Shown here one piece after another: positions 34,554-42,751 of a DNA stretch of 64,000 nt. The translations under genes were made by a program, and so were the position numbers. This stretch comes from JALYOK01 sp963840785. GTDB lineage: Bacteria; Pseudomonadota; Gammaproteobacteria; Burkholderiales; JALYOK01. Position 1 is the first letter of the stretch, and the number at the start of each line of letters is the position of its first letter. The stretch covers positions 62,001-126,000 of the forward strand of contig CAWJAF010000009.1 of NCBI GenBank assembly GCA_963840785.1, in the 5' to 3' direction. Under the pieces are notes generated by a model, which was given only the letters and a program-made list of their open reading frames with translations, was not told where the DNA came from and ran no database searches.

Positions 34554-35963
34554 CTAAGGATTTTCCTTAAGCTCGAGGGCAACCGTGGAATCGCTCGCAA
34601 TGCCGTCGAGTTCGACGCGCTCGATTTGCATGAAGCGATCGGAGATTTTTCGACTACTCACATGAATTTCCGTTACGTCTTGGTTTGCTTGGCGGATGTG
34701 ATCTGCTAACTTTTTCATGCGATCGTCAAAGCGTAAAAAGTCCTTGCCGAGTTTGCCCAGTTCGTCCTTGATGATGTGAATTTGCTGCCTGGTTTCGACG
34801 TCCTTCATCACCGCGCGAGCGGTATTGAGCACGGCCATCAGCGTTGTGGGGGAAACAATCCATACGCGTCGCTGCATTGCATAGTCCACCACTTCCGGAT
34901 GATAGGCATGAATTTCTGCAAACACCGCTTCGGCGGGCACGAACATCACTGCCCCGTCAGACGTTTCCCCGGGAAGAATATATTTTGAGCCGATGGCATC
35001 GACGTGATTTTTGATGTCGTTTTTAAATTGACGCTCAACCTGAATGCGCTCTGCGGGCGTGATACCACTGGCAAACATGCGGTGATAATTTTCCAATGGA
35101 AACTTAGCATCGACGGCGACGGTTCCCGTCGGTGCAGGCAAGAAAATCGCGCAGTCAACACGCAATCCATTCGATAAAGTGTGCTGAATTGCATAGGATT
35201 GGTTCGGCAGAATATTGGCGACTAACGCTTCGAGTTGCACCTCGCCAAACGCGCCCCGCGAGCGCTTGTCGCCGAGCAGCTCCTGTAAGCTGACGACATT
35301 AGTGGTCAGGCCATCGATTTTCTTTTGTGCCTCGTCGATCGTCGCCAGCCGCGCCATAACGTTGGTGAATGTCTCATTAGTTTTTTTGAAACCTTCTTCC
35401 AAGCGCTCGTGAACCTTGCCGCTGATTTGATCCAGACGTTCGTCAACTTTCACACTCAGCGCTTCAACTCGCATCGACAATTGTTGCGTCACGTTGGCGA
35501 GCGTCGTTTGTACCATTTCTTGCCCTGATCGCGCCTGTTCTGCAAGCTTCTGCAGGGTTTGCCCAAGCATTTCCGTCCGCAATAAATCTTGTTTTTGTTG
35601 CAACACATTGCTCAATTGCCCGAGCTGCCGCACCAGATCTTCACGGTTGGCCGCAAGCGCTTCGGTCTGTGCGAGTTTCAGGCTATGGGTCACTTCTCGA
35701 GCGGCATCCAGTTCTTGCCGCAGCGTCGAGCGTAGGCGTTCCGAACTATCGGTATGACTGCCCAAAATTCGATCGCTTTGCTTAGTCAGGCCGTCGTGTA
35801 AATCCGACAGCATCGCGCGGTGATGCCCCTCTATTTGTTCGTCCAATCGTTGCGGTAAGTTGCGCTGAAAGCGCACTAAGGCAACAACGCCCCAAATTGC
35901 AGCGAAGGCAATAATGAGCAGTAGCACCAGCAGAAAATAGGCGATCGACAGCAAACTTAGCAT
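34554..35963 (-). CDS. rmuC: DNA recombination protein RmuC
   Basis: 469 residues: an N-terminal membrane helix (LLSIAYFLLVLLLIIAFAAIWGVV), a long coiled coil (residues about 35-225) and the RmuC nuclease-like domain. That domain has SRGAFGEVQLEALVANILP, GLRVDCAIFLPAPTGTVAVDAKFPLENY (PDDEXK-like Glu, Asp, Asp-x-Lys) and VMFVPAEAVFAEIHAYHPEVVDYA. RmuC proteins limit inversion at short repeats and have been linked to phage resistance. ATG 35963 puts the start right at the helix; ATG 35999 adds 12 residues and cannot be excluded. Confidence 0.88.
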   Translation of the reverse strand: MLSLLSIAYFLLVLLLIIAFAAIWGVVALVRFQRNLPQRLDEQIEGHHRAMLSDLHDGLTKQSDRILGSHTDSSERLRSTLRQELDAAREVTHSLKLAQTEALAANREDLVRQLGQLSNVLQQKQDLLRTEMLGQTLQKLAEQARSGQEMVQTTLANVTQQLSMRVEALSVKVDERLDQISGKVHERLEEGFKKTNETFTNVMARLATIDEAQKKIDGLTTNVVSLQELLGDKRSRGAFGEVQLEALVANILPNQSYAIQHTLSNGLRVDCAIFLPAPTGTVAVDAKFPLENYHRMFASGITPAERIQVERQFKNDIKNHVDAIGSKYILPGETSDGAVMFVPAEAVFAEIHAYHPEVVDYAMQRRVWIVSPTTLMAVLNTARAVMKDVETRQQIHIIKDELGKLGKDFLRFDDRMKKLADHIRQANQDVTEIHVSSRKISDRFMQIERVELDGIASDSTVALELKENP

Positions 35964-36044
35964 GGCTTTAGTATATCGCAGCAGCGAATAGTCCGGCATC
36001 GCAACTGTGTTAGCATTTGTTCAAATTATTCATGCAGCATCCTT

Positions 36045-36967
36045 TTGAATCAACTCGCTTTGAAGATTGATGTCGATACGTTGCGCGGAACGCTTGAGGG
36101 CGTGCCTCGACTGGTCGATTTGCTGCAAAAACATCAAGCCAACGCTACTTTTTTATTTAGCCTCGGCCCCGACCATACCGGGCGCGCGATAACGCGTGTG
36201 TTTCGGCCAGGATTTCTCAACAAGGTGTCGCGCACGTCCGTTGTCGATCACTACGGCTACAGAACCTTGATGTATGGCACGCTGTTGCCCGGCCCTCACA
36301 TCGGCAAGCGCTGCGCCACGCTCATGCGGGGGGTTCGCGACACCGGTTTCGAAGTCGGCATTCATACTTACGATCACGTCAAATGGCAAGACAATGTCGT
36401 CTCGCAAGATGCCGCGTGGACCGCGCGTGAGATGGAGCATGCGGCCAAGGCATTTCAAGATGTGTTCGGCGTAAAAGCCAAGACTCATGGTGCGGCCGGT
36501 TGGCAGATGAATGTTCACGCACTGCGCCTCACGCAACGGATGGGTTTCGATTATTGTTCCGATGGGCGTGGTCGATCTCCGTTTATGCCGGTTTATCGCG
36601 GTGAGTTGATTAATTGCCCACAACTGCCTACGACCTTGCCGACGCTCGACGAATTGATCGGCCTCAACGGTGTCGATGAGTCGAATGTCGCGGCGGAACT
36701 TCTGAAATTAACCGAAAGGTTCACCGAAACGGGGCATGTCTACACTTTGCATGCGGAGCTAGAAGGCATGAAACTCGCCGGCATATTTGACGCATTGTTG
36801 ACCGGTTGGTCGCGTCAGGGCTATCGGTTGGGGAGCGTGTGGCTCAGCTATTTCGCGCACTTGACCGCAACTCCCTGCCGCACTATGAGATGTCGCAAGG
36901 CGAAGTTCCCGGCCGCAGCGGTTCCGTGCTGTTGCAAGGGCGTCCATTTCTCGAAGCGCCCCAATAG
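36045..36967 (+). CDS. ArnD-like polysaccharide deacetylase, frame change near 36843
   Basis: Resembles ArnD, the deformylase of the aminoarabinose lipid A pathway. The sequence LALKIDVDTLRGTLEGVPRLVDLLQKH, FSLGPDH, VGIHTYDHVKWQD (metal HxxDH-type motif), GAAGWQMN and TLHAELEG follow ArnD in order. After GYRLGSVW the frame shifts: the conserved end QLFRALDRNSLPHYEMSQGEVPGRSG is read two bases on, giving a stop at 36967. The start is TTG at 36045, immediately before the first strand, because the ATG at 36032 is out of frame. No other arn gene is nearby, so the substrate is open. Confidence 0.78.
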
Positions 36968-37041
36968 TTGAGAATATCAACGAGGAATTCGTATCATGGT
37001 AACCATTCAGAAATGTTTCGTTTATAGAATAGAGGATATTC

Positions 37042-37497
37042 ATGCTCGACCAACCCGCTCCCAATTTTGAAATTCCTGCCACCGGCGACCAAAGTTTCAG
37101 GCTTTCCGCGATGCAAGGTAGTCCGCTCGTGCTGTATTTTTATCCGAAGGACAACACACCAGGCTGCACCGATGAAGGTATGCAGTTTCGCGATTTGCAC
37201 GGCGAATTCGTAAAGATGAAATGCAGCGTATTCGGCGTCTCGCGCGATACGTTGAAGTCTCATGAGGGATTCAAAGCTAAAATGAACTTCCCGTTTGAGC
37301 TGCTATCCGATACCGAAGAAATCGCCTGTAAAGCGTTTGACGTGATGAAAATGAAAAACATGTACGGCAAACAGGTTCGCGGAATCGAACGCAGCACTTT
37401 CGTGATTGATAAAGAAGGTGTGCTGCGCAAAGCATGGCGCGGCGTGAAAGTGTCCGGTCATGCGCAAGAAGTCCTAACGTTTGTGAAAACTCTCTAG
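37042..37497 (+). CDS. bcp: Peroxiredoxin, Bcp/PrxQ type
   Basis: 151-residue thiol peroxidase that reduces hydrogen peroxide and organic hydroperoxides in the cytoplasm. The peroxidatic cysteine is in YFYPKDNTPGCTDEGMQFRDL (C near residue 46). The resolving cysteine found five residues later in many PrxQ proteins is Met here, so it would act as a 1-Cys type or use another cysteine. PhoH follows after 11 bases, the usual arrangement in betaproteobacteria. Confidence 0.92.
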   Translation: MLDQPAPNFEIPATGDQSFRLSAMQGSPLVLYFYPKDNTPGCTDEGMQFRDLHGEFVKMKCSVFGVSRDTLKSHEGFKAKMNFPFELLSDTEEIACKAFDVMKMKNMYGKQVRGIERSTFVIDKEGVLRKAWRGVKVSGHAQEVLTFVKTL

Positions 37498-37508
37498 ACC
37501 CTAAAAAT

Positions 37509-38909
37509 ATGCCTCGAGCGTCCGCTGCCAAGAACAAACTTTTCGTGCTTGATACCAATGTGTTGATGCACGATCCCACGAGCCTTTTTCATTTCCAGGA
37601 ACACGATGTTTATCTTCCGATGGTGACGTTGGAAGAGTTGGACAATCACAAAAAAGGCATGTCCGAGGTCGCGCGTAACGCGCGGCAGGCGAGCCGCTTT
37701 TTAGACGAACTCGTGAGTCGCGTGCCGGTTGGCACCATTACCCAGGGGATTTCGCTGAAGAGCCACGTCAACGGCGCCAGTGGCCATTTGTTTTTGCAGA
37801 CCGACGGCTTTGACGATCCCATACCATCGACCTTGGCCGGCAACAAGGCCGATAACCAAATTCTTGGCGTGGTCGTGCATTTGCAAAAGTTGCAACCGAA
37901 ACGCCAAGTCATTCTCGTCACCAAAGACATTAACATGCGCATCAAAGCGCATGCGCTCAGCGTTCCCGCCGAGGACTATTTCACCGATAAAGCGCTGGAA
38001 GATACTGATCTGCTTTACAGCGGCATGCGCGAACTGGGTTCCGATTTTTGGGACAAGCACAGCAAAGATATGGAATCGTGGCAGGAGGGCGGGCGTACTT
38101 ATTACCGTATAAAAGGGCCGCTATGTGCGAGCCTGATGGTGAATGAGTTTGTTTTCCAAGCGGGAGAAAAGCCATTTCAAGCGGCTGTCAAAGAACAAAA
38201 TGGCAAAACCGTTCAATTGGAAACCTTGCGCGATTACAGCCACCAAAAGCACAATGTTTGGGGCATCATCGCGCGCAATAAAGAACAAAATTTCGCGTTC
38301 AATCTGTTGATGAATCCCGATTTGGATTTCGTTACATTGCTCGGCCAAGCGGGTACCGGCAAAACGTTGCTGGCGCTCGCCGCCGGCCTGACGCAAACGC
38401 TCGATCAGAAAATTTATTCGGAAATCATCATGACCCGCGCCACTGTACCGCTGGGTGATGATATTGGCTTTTTGCCGGGTACCGAGGAAGAGAAGATGAC
38501 GCCGTGGATGGGCGCGCTGGAGGACAATCTTGATGTCCTCAACAAAACGGATGACGAAGGTGGCGATTGGGGGCGAGCGGCGACCCGAGATTTGATACGG
38601 TCGCGTATCAAGATCAAGTCGCTCAGCTTTATGCGCGGCCGCACATTTCTGAATAAATATTTGATTATCGACGAAGCACAAAATCTCACACCGAAACAAA
38701 CGAAGGCGCTCGTGACCCGCGCCGGACCCGGAACGAAAGTCGTCTGCCTCGGCAATATTGCACAGATCGATACGCCGTATTTGACCGAAGGCAGTTCCGG
38801 ATTAACCTACGTGGTCGATCGTTTCAAAGGCTGGAAGCACAGTGGCCATGTCACATTGCAGCGCGGTGAGCGTTCGCGACTGGCCGATCATGCGGCGGAA
38901 GTGTTGTAG
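37509..38909 (+). CDS. PhoH-family ATPase with N-terminal PIN nuclease domain
   Basis: 466 residues. The PIN domain (residues about 10-150) starts FVLDTNVLMHDPTSLFHF and keeps acidic residues (TNVLMHD, EELDNHK, KDINMRIKA). The PhoH NTPase domain has Walker A LLGQAGTGKTLLALAAG near 285, Walker B YLIIDEAQN and SFMRGRTFLNK. PIN-PhoH (PhoH2-like) proteins are RNA helicase/ribonucleases. ATG 37509 is used; an earlier in-frame start overlaps bcp. The stop overlaps a GTG of an unrecognised short frame that I do not call as a gene. Confidence 0.9.
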   Translation: MPRASAAKNKLFVLDTNVLMHDPTSLFHFQEHDVYLPMVTLEELDNHKKGMSEVARNARQASRFLDELVSRVPVGTITQGISLKSHVNGASGHLFLQTDGFDDPIPSTLAGNKADNQILGVVVHLQKLQPKRQVILVTKDINMRIKAHALSVPAEDYFTDKALEDTDLLYSGMRELGSDFWDKHSKDMESWQEGGRTYYRIKGPLCASLMVNEFVFQAGEKPFQAAVKEQNGKTVQLETLRDYSHQKHNVWGIIARNKEQNFAFNLLMNPDLDFVTLLGQAGTGKTLLALAAGLTQTLDQKIYSEIIMTRATVPLGDDIGFLPGTEEEKMTPWMGALEDNLDVLNKTDDEGGDWGRAATRDLIRSRIKIKSLSFMRGRTFLNKYLIIDEAQNLTPKQTKALVTRAGPGTKVVCLGNIAQIDTPYLTEGSSGLTYVVDRFKGWKHSGHVTLQRGERSRLADHAAEVL

Positions 38910-39143
38910 TGGCGATCAAATTTTTCGATCAATTTACCTCGCCAATCTTCCGCCAAGCATGGCTGGAGAGCGGCTCTGGTAGCGGGTCTTGGGGCATATT
39001 GCCAGCTTGTTTGCGATGCGATGGTGGGTTACGCTTAGATCCCATTGTGCAAGCGTTTCGCCGTTCGGACGTTCAATCGGTGACCTTGGCTGATCCACGA
39101 TTTTCCATACCTTGTATCGGATTACTATGAAAGAGTTTGCCGT
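38910..39143. other. Gap between phoH and the CoA-transferase pair; no assigned gene
   Basis: 234 bases with a possible 73-codon frame from GTG 38909, whose product (FFDQFTSPIFRQAWLESG...) resembles nothing I know and is rich in Gly/Ser and Cys. Coding use is unconvincing. A promoter for the transferase pair may lie here. Confidence 0.4.
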
Positions 39144-39981
39144 ATGAGTAACATTATTTTCCAGAGTGTGTCTGAGTTGGTCGCTGCGATTCGCGATGGC
39201 TGCAAGCTTGCGATACCAAAAGAATCCAGTGGCGCAGCTATGGCCGCAACTCGAGAATTGCTGCGGCGACCTGTGCGTGATCTGCATTTAGTTTGCGTCC
39301 CGGTCGGGGGCATGCAAGCCGATGTATTGATCGGAGCCGGTTGCGTCGCAACGCTGGAAACGTCGGCAGTATCGCTTGGCGAGTTTGGCCCAGCGCCGCG
39401 CTTCGGCGAGGCGGTGCGCAGCGGTAAAATCCGGATGCTCGATTCCACTTGCCCGGCAATTTATGCCGGGCTGCAGGCGGCGGAAAAGGGCCTCCCTTTC
39501 ATGCCGTTGCGTGGCATTATTGGCAGCGATTTGTTGCCGCGCCGAGACGATTGGCGTGTCATCGACAATCCGTTTCAGCCGCAAGACAAAATTATCGCGC
39601 TTGCGGCCATCAAACCGGATGTGGCGTTATTTCATGCGCCTTACGCCGATCGTTTCGGCAACGTATTCATTGGCCGGGATCGCGAGTTGATGACGCTGGC
39701 GCACGCCTCACAATCGACTTTGGTAACCGTTGAGGAAGTCGTTCAGCATGACTTGCTCGGCGATGTTACGACGGCAAGCGGAACGATTCCCGCGCTATAC
39801 ATTAGCGCCATCGCGCAAGCTAAATTCGGCGCAGCGCCGTATAAATTTCATGAGTACTATGGCGACGACGAAGCCGATCCTCGCAAACTACGCCGCAGCG
39901 GCGGCCACGCAGGCGGGATTCGACCGCTTCGTTACCGATTGGATTAACTCGGCGCAACCGCAAATCGCCATGGCCGTATGA
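39144..39981 (+). CDS. CoA-transferase family subunit A, frame change near 39865
   Basis: Resembles the alpha subunit of glutaconate-type (family I) CoA transferases: VSELVAAIRDGCKLAIPKESSGAAMAA, VPVGGMQADVLIGAG, LPFMPLRGIIGSDL, KIIALAAIKPDVALFHAPYADRFGNVFI, VTVEEVV and KFHEYY. In the first frame the end is odd (DDEADPRKLRRSGG...). One base on, the end reads KPILANYAAAAATQAGFDRF and stops at 39981, overlapping the next start as ATGA. The latter is family-like, so I place the gene end at 39981 and infer an extra base near 39865. The acceptor/donor acids are not known. Confidence 0.8.
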
Positions 39982-40718
39982 GCGCGCAGTTAGCAGAACG
40001 CGAAGTCTCGACAACGGAATTGCTAATCTGCGTCATTGCTGGGCTTTTGCGCGGCATCCGGCATGTTGCGGTCGGTGCTGCTTCACCCATCCCGGGCTCC
40101 GGTGCGTTGTTGGCACGCGCGCAATCGAATGGCGCGACGCGCGTGAGCATTCTTGGGTCGCCGCACCACAATACCTTTACCGACGGCGGCGTGGAATTAT
40201 TCGATCTCGCGGCGCAGGGACGCATTGATGCGTTTTTTCTCGGTGGCGGACAAATCGACGGTCAAGCAAACATTAATCTGGTCGGTGCAGGAAATTATCC
40301 GAACGCCGATGTGCGTTGGCCGGGCTCGTTTGGTTCAGCTTACCTTTATTTTCTAGTGCCGCGGGTGATTTTATTTCGCGAGGAACATACGCGGCGCGTG
40401 ATGGTTCCAAAGGTAGATTTTGTTAGCGCGCCAGGCACTAGCGATGATAATGTCTATCGCCGCGGCGGGCCCTATGCAATGGTTACGCGCTTAGGGGTGT
40501 TTGGGTTCGATTGCGAACGGCGGCGCTTTAAACTTCTAAGTGTGCATCCCGGCCATTCAGTCGAAGAAATTTTGGACAATACGGGATTCGAGATCGACGT
40601 GCCACCAAATTGCGGCATTACGCCTGCGCCGGAAACAGCCGCGCTTGAATTGGTGCGATCACGAGTGCGAGATGAGGTGGCCGCAATCTACCCGCGTTTC
40701 GCCGCACAGTTTCGTTAG
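39978..40718 (+). CDS. CoA-transferase family subunit B
   Basis: 246 residues resembling the beta subunit of glutaconate-type CoA transferases: ELLICVIAGLLRGIRHVAVGAASPIPGSGALLA, GSPHHNTFTDGGVELFDLAAQGRIDAFFLGGGQIDGQANINLVG, PGSFGSAYLYFLVPRVILFREEHTRRVMVPKVDF. The catalytic glutamate of this family is in the beta subunit in an E(S/N)G-type position. I see no exact match to it, so a non-catalytic or divergent member is possible. It overlaps subunit A by four bases and therefore should be made in equal amounts with it. Confidence 0.8.
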   Translation: MSAQLAEREVSTTELLICVIAGLLRGIRHVAVGAASPIPGSGALLARAQSNGATRVSILGSPHHNTFTDGGVELFDLAAQGRIDAFFLGGGQIDGQANINLVGAGNYPNADVRWPGSFGSAYLYFLVPRVILFREEHTRRVMVPKVDFVSAPGTSDDNVYRRGGPYAMVTRLGVFGFDCERRRFKLLSVHPGHSVEEILDNTGFEIDVPPNCGITPAPETAALELVRSRVRDEVAAIYPRFAAQFR

Positions 40719-40725
40719 GACGCGG

Positions 40726-41166
40726 TCAGCGTTCGGTTTGCGGTTCTTTATTGACGCCACTGGGCGCGGCGATATCGGTTAAATCGTCAAAATCCAATTC
40801 AAAATCTGCGTCTGCCGCCGGCTCATGGATGTGTCGTGTGGGTTTGAGTGATAGTGCGACAGTGGCTTTGGATTGACGGATTTCACTAGCCGATCGGATC
40901 GGATGGTAACCCTCGACGCCTTCCATCGATGCGGCATTCTTGATATAGAGCACCGGGCCAATACCCTTGGCGCGCATCAAATAGCCATAAACCCAATTGA
41001 GCTCGGGCAGCTTCACCAGGCGAATTTCTCGTCCGGTTCGCATGCCTTTCGGCACATGGCCATCAAAATAGCCGACGATTTTTCGACGAAAACGCCCGGC
41101 CAGTACCGGCAGCGAACCCTCGTAGTAAAATTCCGAATCGTCAGCCTCAAAATCACCAAAACTCAT
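40726..41166 (-). CDS. Hypothetical protein, 146 residues
   Basis: Unrecognised. Opens MSFGDFEADDSEFYYEGSLP, has a beta-rich middle (RFRRKIVGYFDGHVPKGMRTGREIRLVKLPELNWVYGYL) and an acidic C-terminus (DADFELDFDDLTDIA). No signal peptide or membrane helix is seen, so it is probably cytosolic. It is convergent with the CoA-transferase pair. The 149 bases upstream are AT-rich and carry no gene. Confidence 0.55.
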   Translation of the reverse strand: MSFGDFEADDSEFYYEGSLPVLAGRFRRKIVGYFDGHVPKGMRTGREIRLVKLPELNWVYGYLMRAKGIGPVLYIKNAASMEGVEGYHPIRSASEIRQSKATVALSLKPTRHIHEPAADADFELDFDDLTDIAAPSGVNKEPQTER

Positions 41167-41315
41167 GAGTCTTCAGTTGCTGCGCATTAGTTATTAATTA
41201 CCTTGTAATATATGCTTTTGCCGTTTCTTGTCAAGAATGTAGCGCTTAATTTTAGGCAATAAGAAAAATTGAGAATTTTTCGCAATATTATTTCGTTCGT
41301 ATATTGGAGGTCTTT

Positions 41316-41921
41316 TTGAATAAATTAATTTTGATTTTTTGCGCGTCCGCGTACGCGTTTCCGGTCCTTGCTGCCGAATCGGGCGATACGTCGAGTCGCT
41401 GTGTGGTCGGCTCGGTTAAATCACAATGGAAACCGATTAAATATTGTCTGGCGTTCGAAAACGAGGCCAAGTTCAAAGCGACGCTTGATGCCTGGGGTTG
41501 GGGCGAGCAGGCATTGCCGTCAATCAACTGGTCAAAAGAGGCAGTCGTCATCGACAGCGGCAACAATCCTTATGGCAATGGGGTGGCGAGTTGTAGTGGT
41601 GTTACCGCCGATTCCGGCAAAAAAAAGCTAACCTTGCGCTGGGGTTGGCAGCAGAAAATCGAGCCGTCATCGGCGGCTCGCAAGAAAAACGACGCAGAAA
41701 GCAAAGGCCGAGATGCCGCAGCCAATGACAAAACCATTGGGGAGAAAGCCAAGGAATCCGTTGTGAGCGTTGCCACCGACGCAAAGCAAGCCGTCAAAGA
41801 TATTGTAGAAGACGCTAAGAAATTCCCGTCGCCTATTCCAAAACGGGCAGCCATTGTCGCTGTGATTGCGAAGGATTTATTGGACGCGAAGCCGTCCGTC
41901 GAATGCATCGTGCAAAAATAG
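41316..41921 (+). CDS. Exported protein of unknown function, lysine-rich
   Basis: 201 residues from a TTG that follows GGAGG by five bases. Signal peptide NKLILIFCASAYAFPVLAAES. The mature part has three or four cysteines (SSRCVVG, KYCLAFEN, ASCSGV, ECIVQK), tryptophan-rich strands (WGWGEQ, LRWGWQQ) and a charged, Ala/Lys-rich helical stretch (residues about 120-175) that resembles low-complexity stress-protein linkers. Not recognised as a family. It ends before a short hairpin shared with the convergent small gene. Confidence 0.6.
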   Translation: MNKLILIFCASAYAFPVLAAESGDTSSRCVVGSVKSQWKPIKYCLAFENEAKFKATLDAWGWGEQALPSINWSKEAVVIDSGNNPYGNGVASCSGVTADSGKKKLTLRWGWQQKIEPSSAARKKNDAESKGRDAAANDKTIGEKAKESVVSVATDAKQAVKDIVEDAKKFPSPIPKRAAIVAVIAKDLLDAKPSVECIVQK

Positions 41922-41952
41922 CCGGCGACAACGGCGGGATGTAATAAAAAAT

Positions 41953-41970
41953 GCGGGCCGTATGGCCCGC
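41953..41970. terminator. Bidirectional hairpin between convergent genes
   Basis: GCGGGCC at 41953-41959 pairs with GGCCCGC at 41964-41970 across the loop GTAT. A run of A (AATAAAAAAT) lies on the left, which gives a T-run for the minus strand. The plus-strand side has only a weak T-run (AAATCCCTTT). It lies between two convergent stops. Confidence 0.7.
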
Positions 41971-41998
41971 AAATCCCTTTCGAGCGTGGAGGAGGCAC

Positions 41999-42280
41999 TC
42001 AAGGGTGGAGGATTGCAGGGCGCCCCTCGCGGCGCTTTCGGAACCAATTGCCGATTGATCTGAAACCCGTCGCCTCGGGTTTACCAATCGAAAACAACTC
42101 ATCGGGCAGCGGTTTGTGCGTGACCACCGTGTGGCCCCACGCGATTAGATACGGGCCGTTACAGCCCCATCGCACAATTCGTTGCGGGAAAGGCGGGAGG
42201 TCTCGCACTCCGGTTAAGGGCGATAGGTACTTCAATCCGGCGTTAGAATTTGCGACAACGTAATGGGTGAAATCTCTCAT
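41999..42280 (-). CDS. Small protein of unknown function (93 residues)
   Basis: Opens MRDFTHYVVANSNAGLKYLS and contains aromatic/proline-rich turns (PPFPQRIVRWGCNGPYLIAWGHTVV) and a basic end (RKRREGRPAILHP). GAGGAG lies six bases before the ATG, a good ribosome-binding site. It follows the exported 83-residue protein by nine bases, so the two form an operon. Family unknown. Confidence 0.5.
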   Translation of the reverse strand: MRDFTHYVVANSNAGLKYLSPLTGVRDLPPFPQRIVRWGCNGPYLIAWGHTVVTHKPLPDELFSIGKPEATGFRSIGNWFRKRREGRPAILHP

Positions 42281-42289
42281 GACGGCTCC

Positions 42290-42541
42290 TCAGCGCTGAG
42301 TACGTGGAAATGCAGGTGTGTAGTTGGCTCGGATTGGTTGAGCCGGCGCGTTGCCTCGCCAATAGGGCAGGGTGGTTATCGTGGCTCGGCTCAAGTTGCG
42401 GCAAGGCAGGAGTGAATCGCCGCAATACGATAATGCCTTTGCCAAGTTGGCCTGTAATCGATCCTGCGAATAGACTGGAATTGCCGCGAAACAACCGATG
42501 CCCATCGCCAGGCTTGCAATTAAATATCTGATCTCTAACAT
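42290..42541 (-). CDS. Small exported protein of unknown function (83 residues)
   Basis: Has a signal peptide (YLIASLAMGIGCFAAIPVYSQ, cleavage expected after VYS). The mature portion contains two cysteines (SYCGDSLLPCRN) and ends in a basic tail (TPAFPRTQR). An AAGGGG-type site precedes the ATG. It is divergent from the helix-turn-helix gene at 42752, with a perfect palindrome between them. Family unknown. Confidence 0.5.
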   Translation of the reverse strand: MLEIRYLIASLAMGIGCFAAIPVYSQDRLQANLAKALSYCGDSLLPCRNLSRATITTLPYWRGNAPAQPIRANYTPAFPRTQR

Positions 42542-42627
42542 CTTTTACCCCTTGATCTATACTCGATTTGGACGCGCGGGAAGCTTGCATCACCTGCGCC
42601 ATGGGGTGTAGAGTGAGCCTCAAATAC

Positions 42628-42654
42628 GTCGCCGGGACGGCATTCGCCGGCGAC
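42628..42654. promoter_or_regulatory. Possible operator palindrome in a divergent region
   Basis: GTCGCCGG (42628-42635) and CCGGCGAC (42647-42654) are exact inverse complements 11 bases apart, between the divergent starts at 42541 and 42752. The adjoining regulator could bind it; this is inferred only from position and symmetry. Confidence 0.35.
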
Positions 42655-42751
42655 TTTCTCGCGGGACATTCTCGGTAGCAGTTGTCCCCCGCCAAAGACC
42701 TACGACATTTAACCTTGCACTAACTCGACTGAAAGCACTAAGGAGAACGCG

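Noticed and set aside
38909..39130. 73-codon frame from GTG overlapping the phoH stop
   Set aside because: Product resembles nothing, has unusual Gly/Ser/Cys content and no ribosome-binding site of its own; more likely intergenic.
42243..42695. 150-codon minus-strand frame spanning the small exported gene and the divergent region
   Set aside because: It overlaps a frame with a good signal peptide and runs through the palindromic divergent promoter region; its residues show no protein-like pattern.
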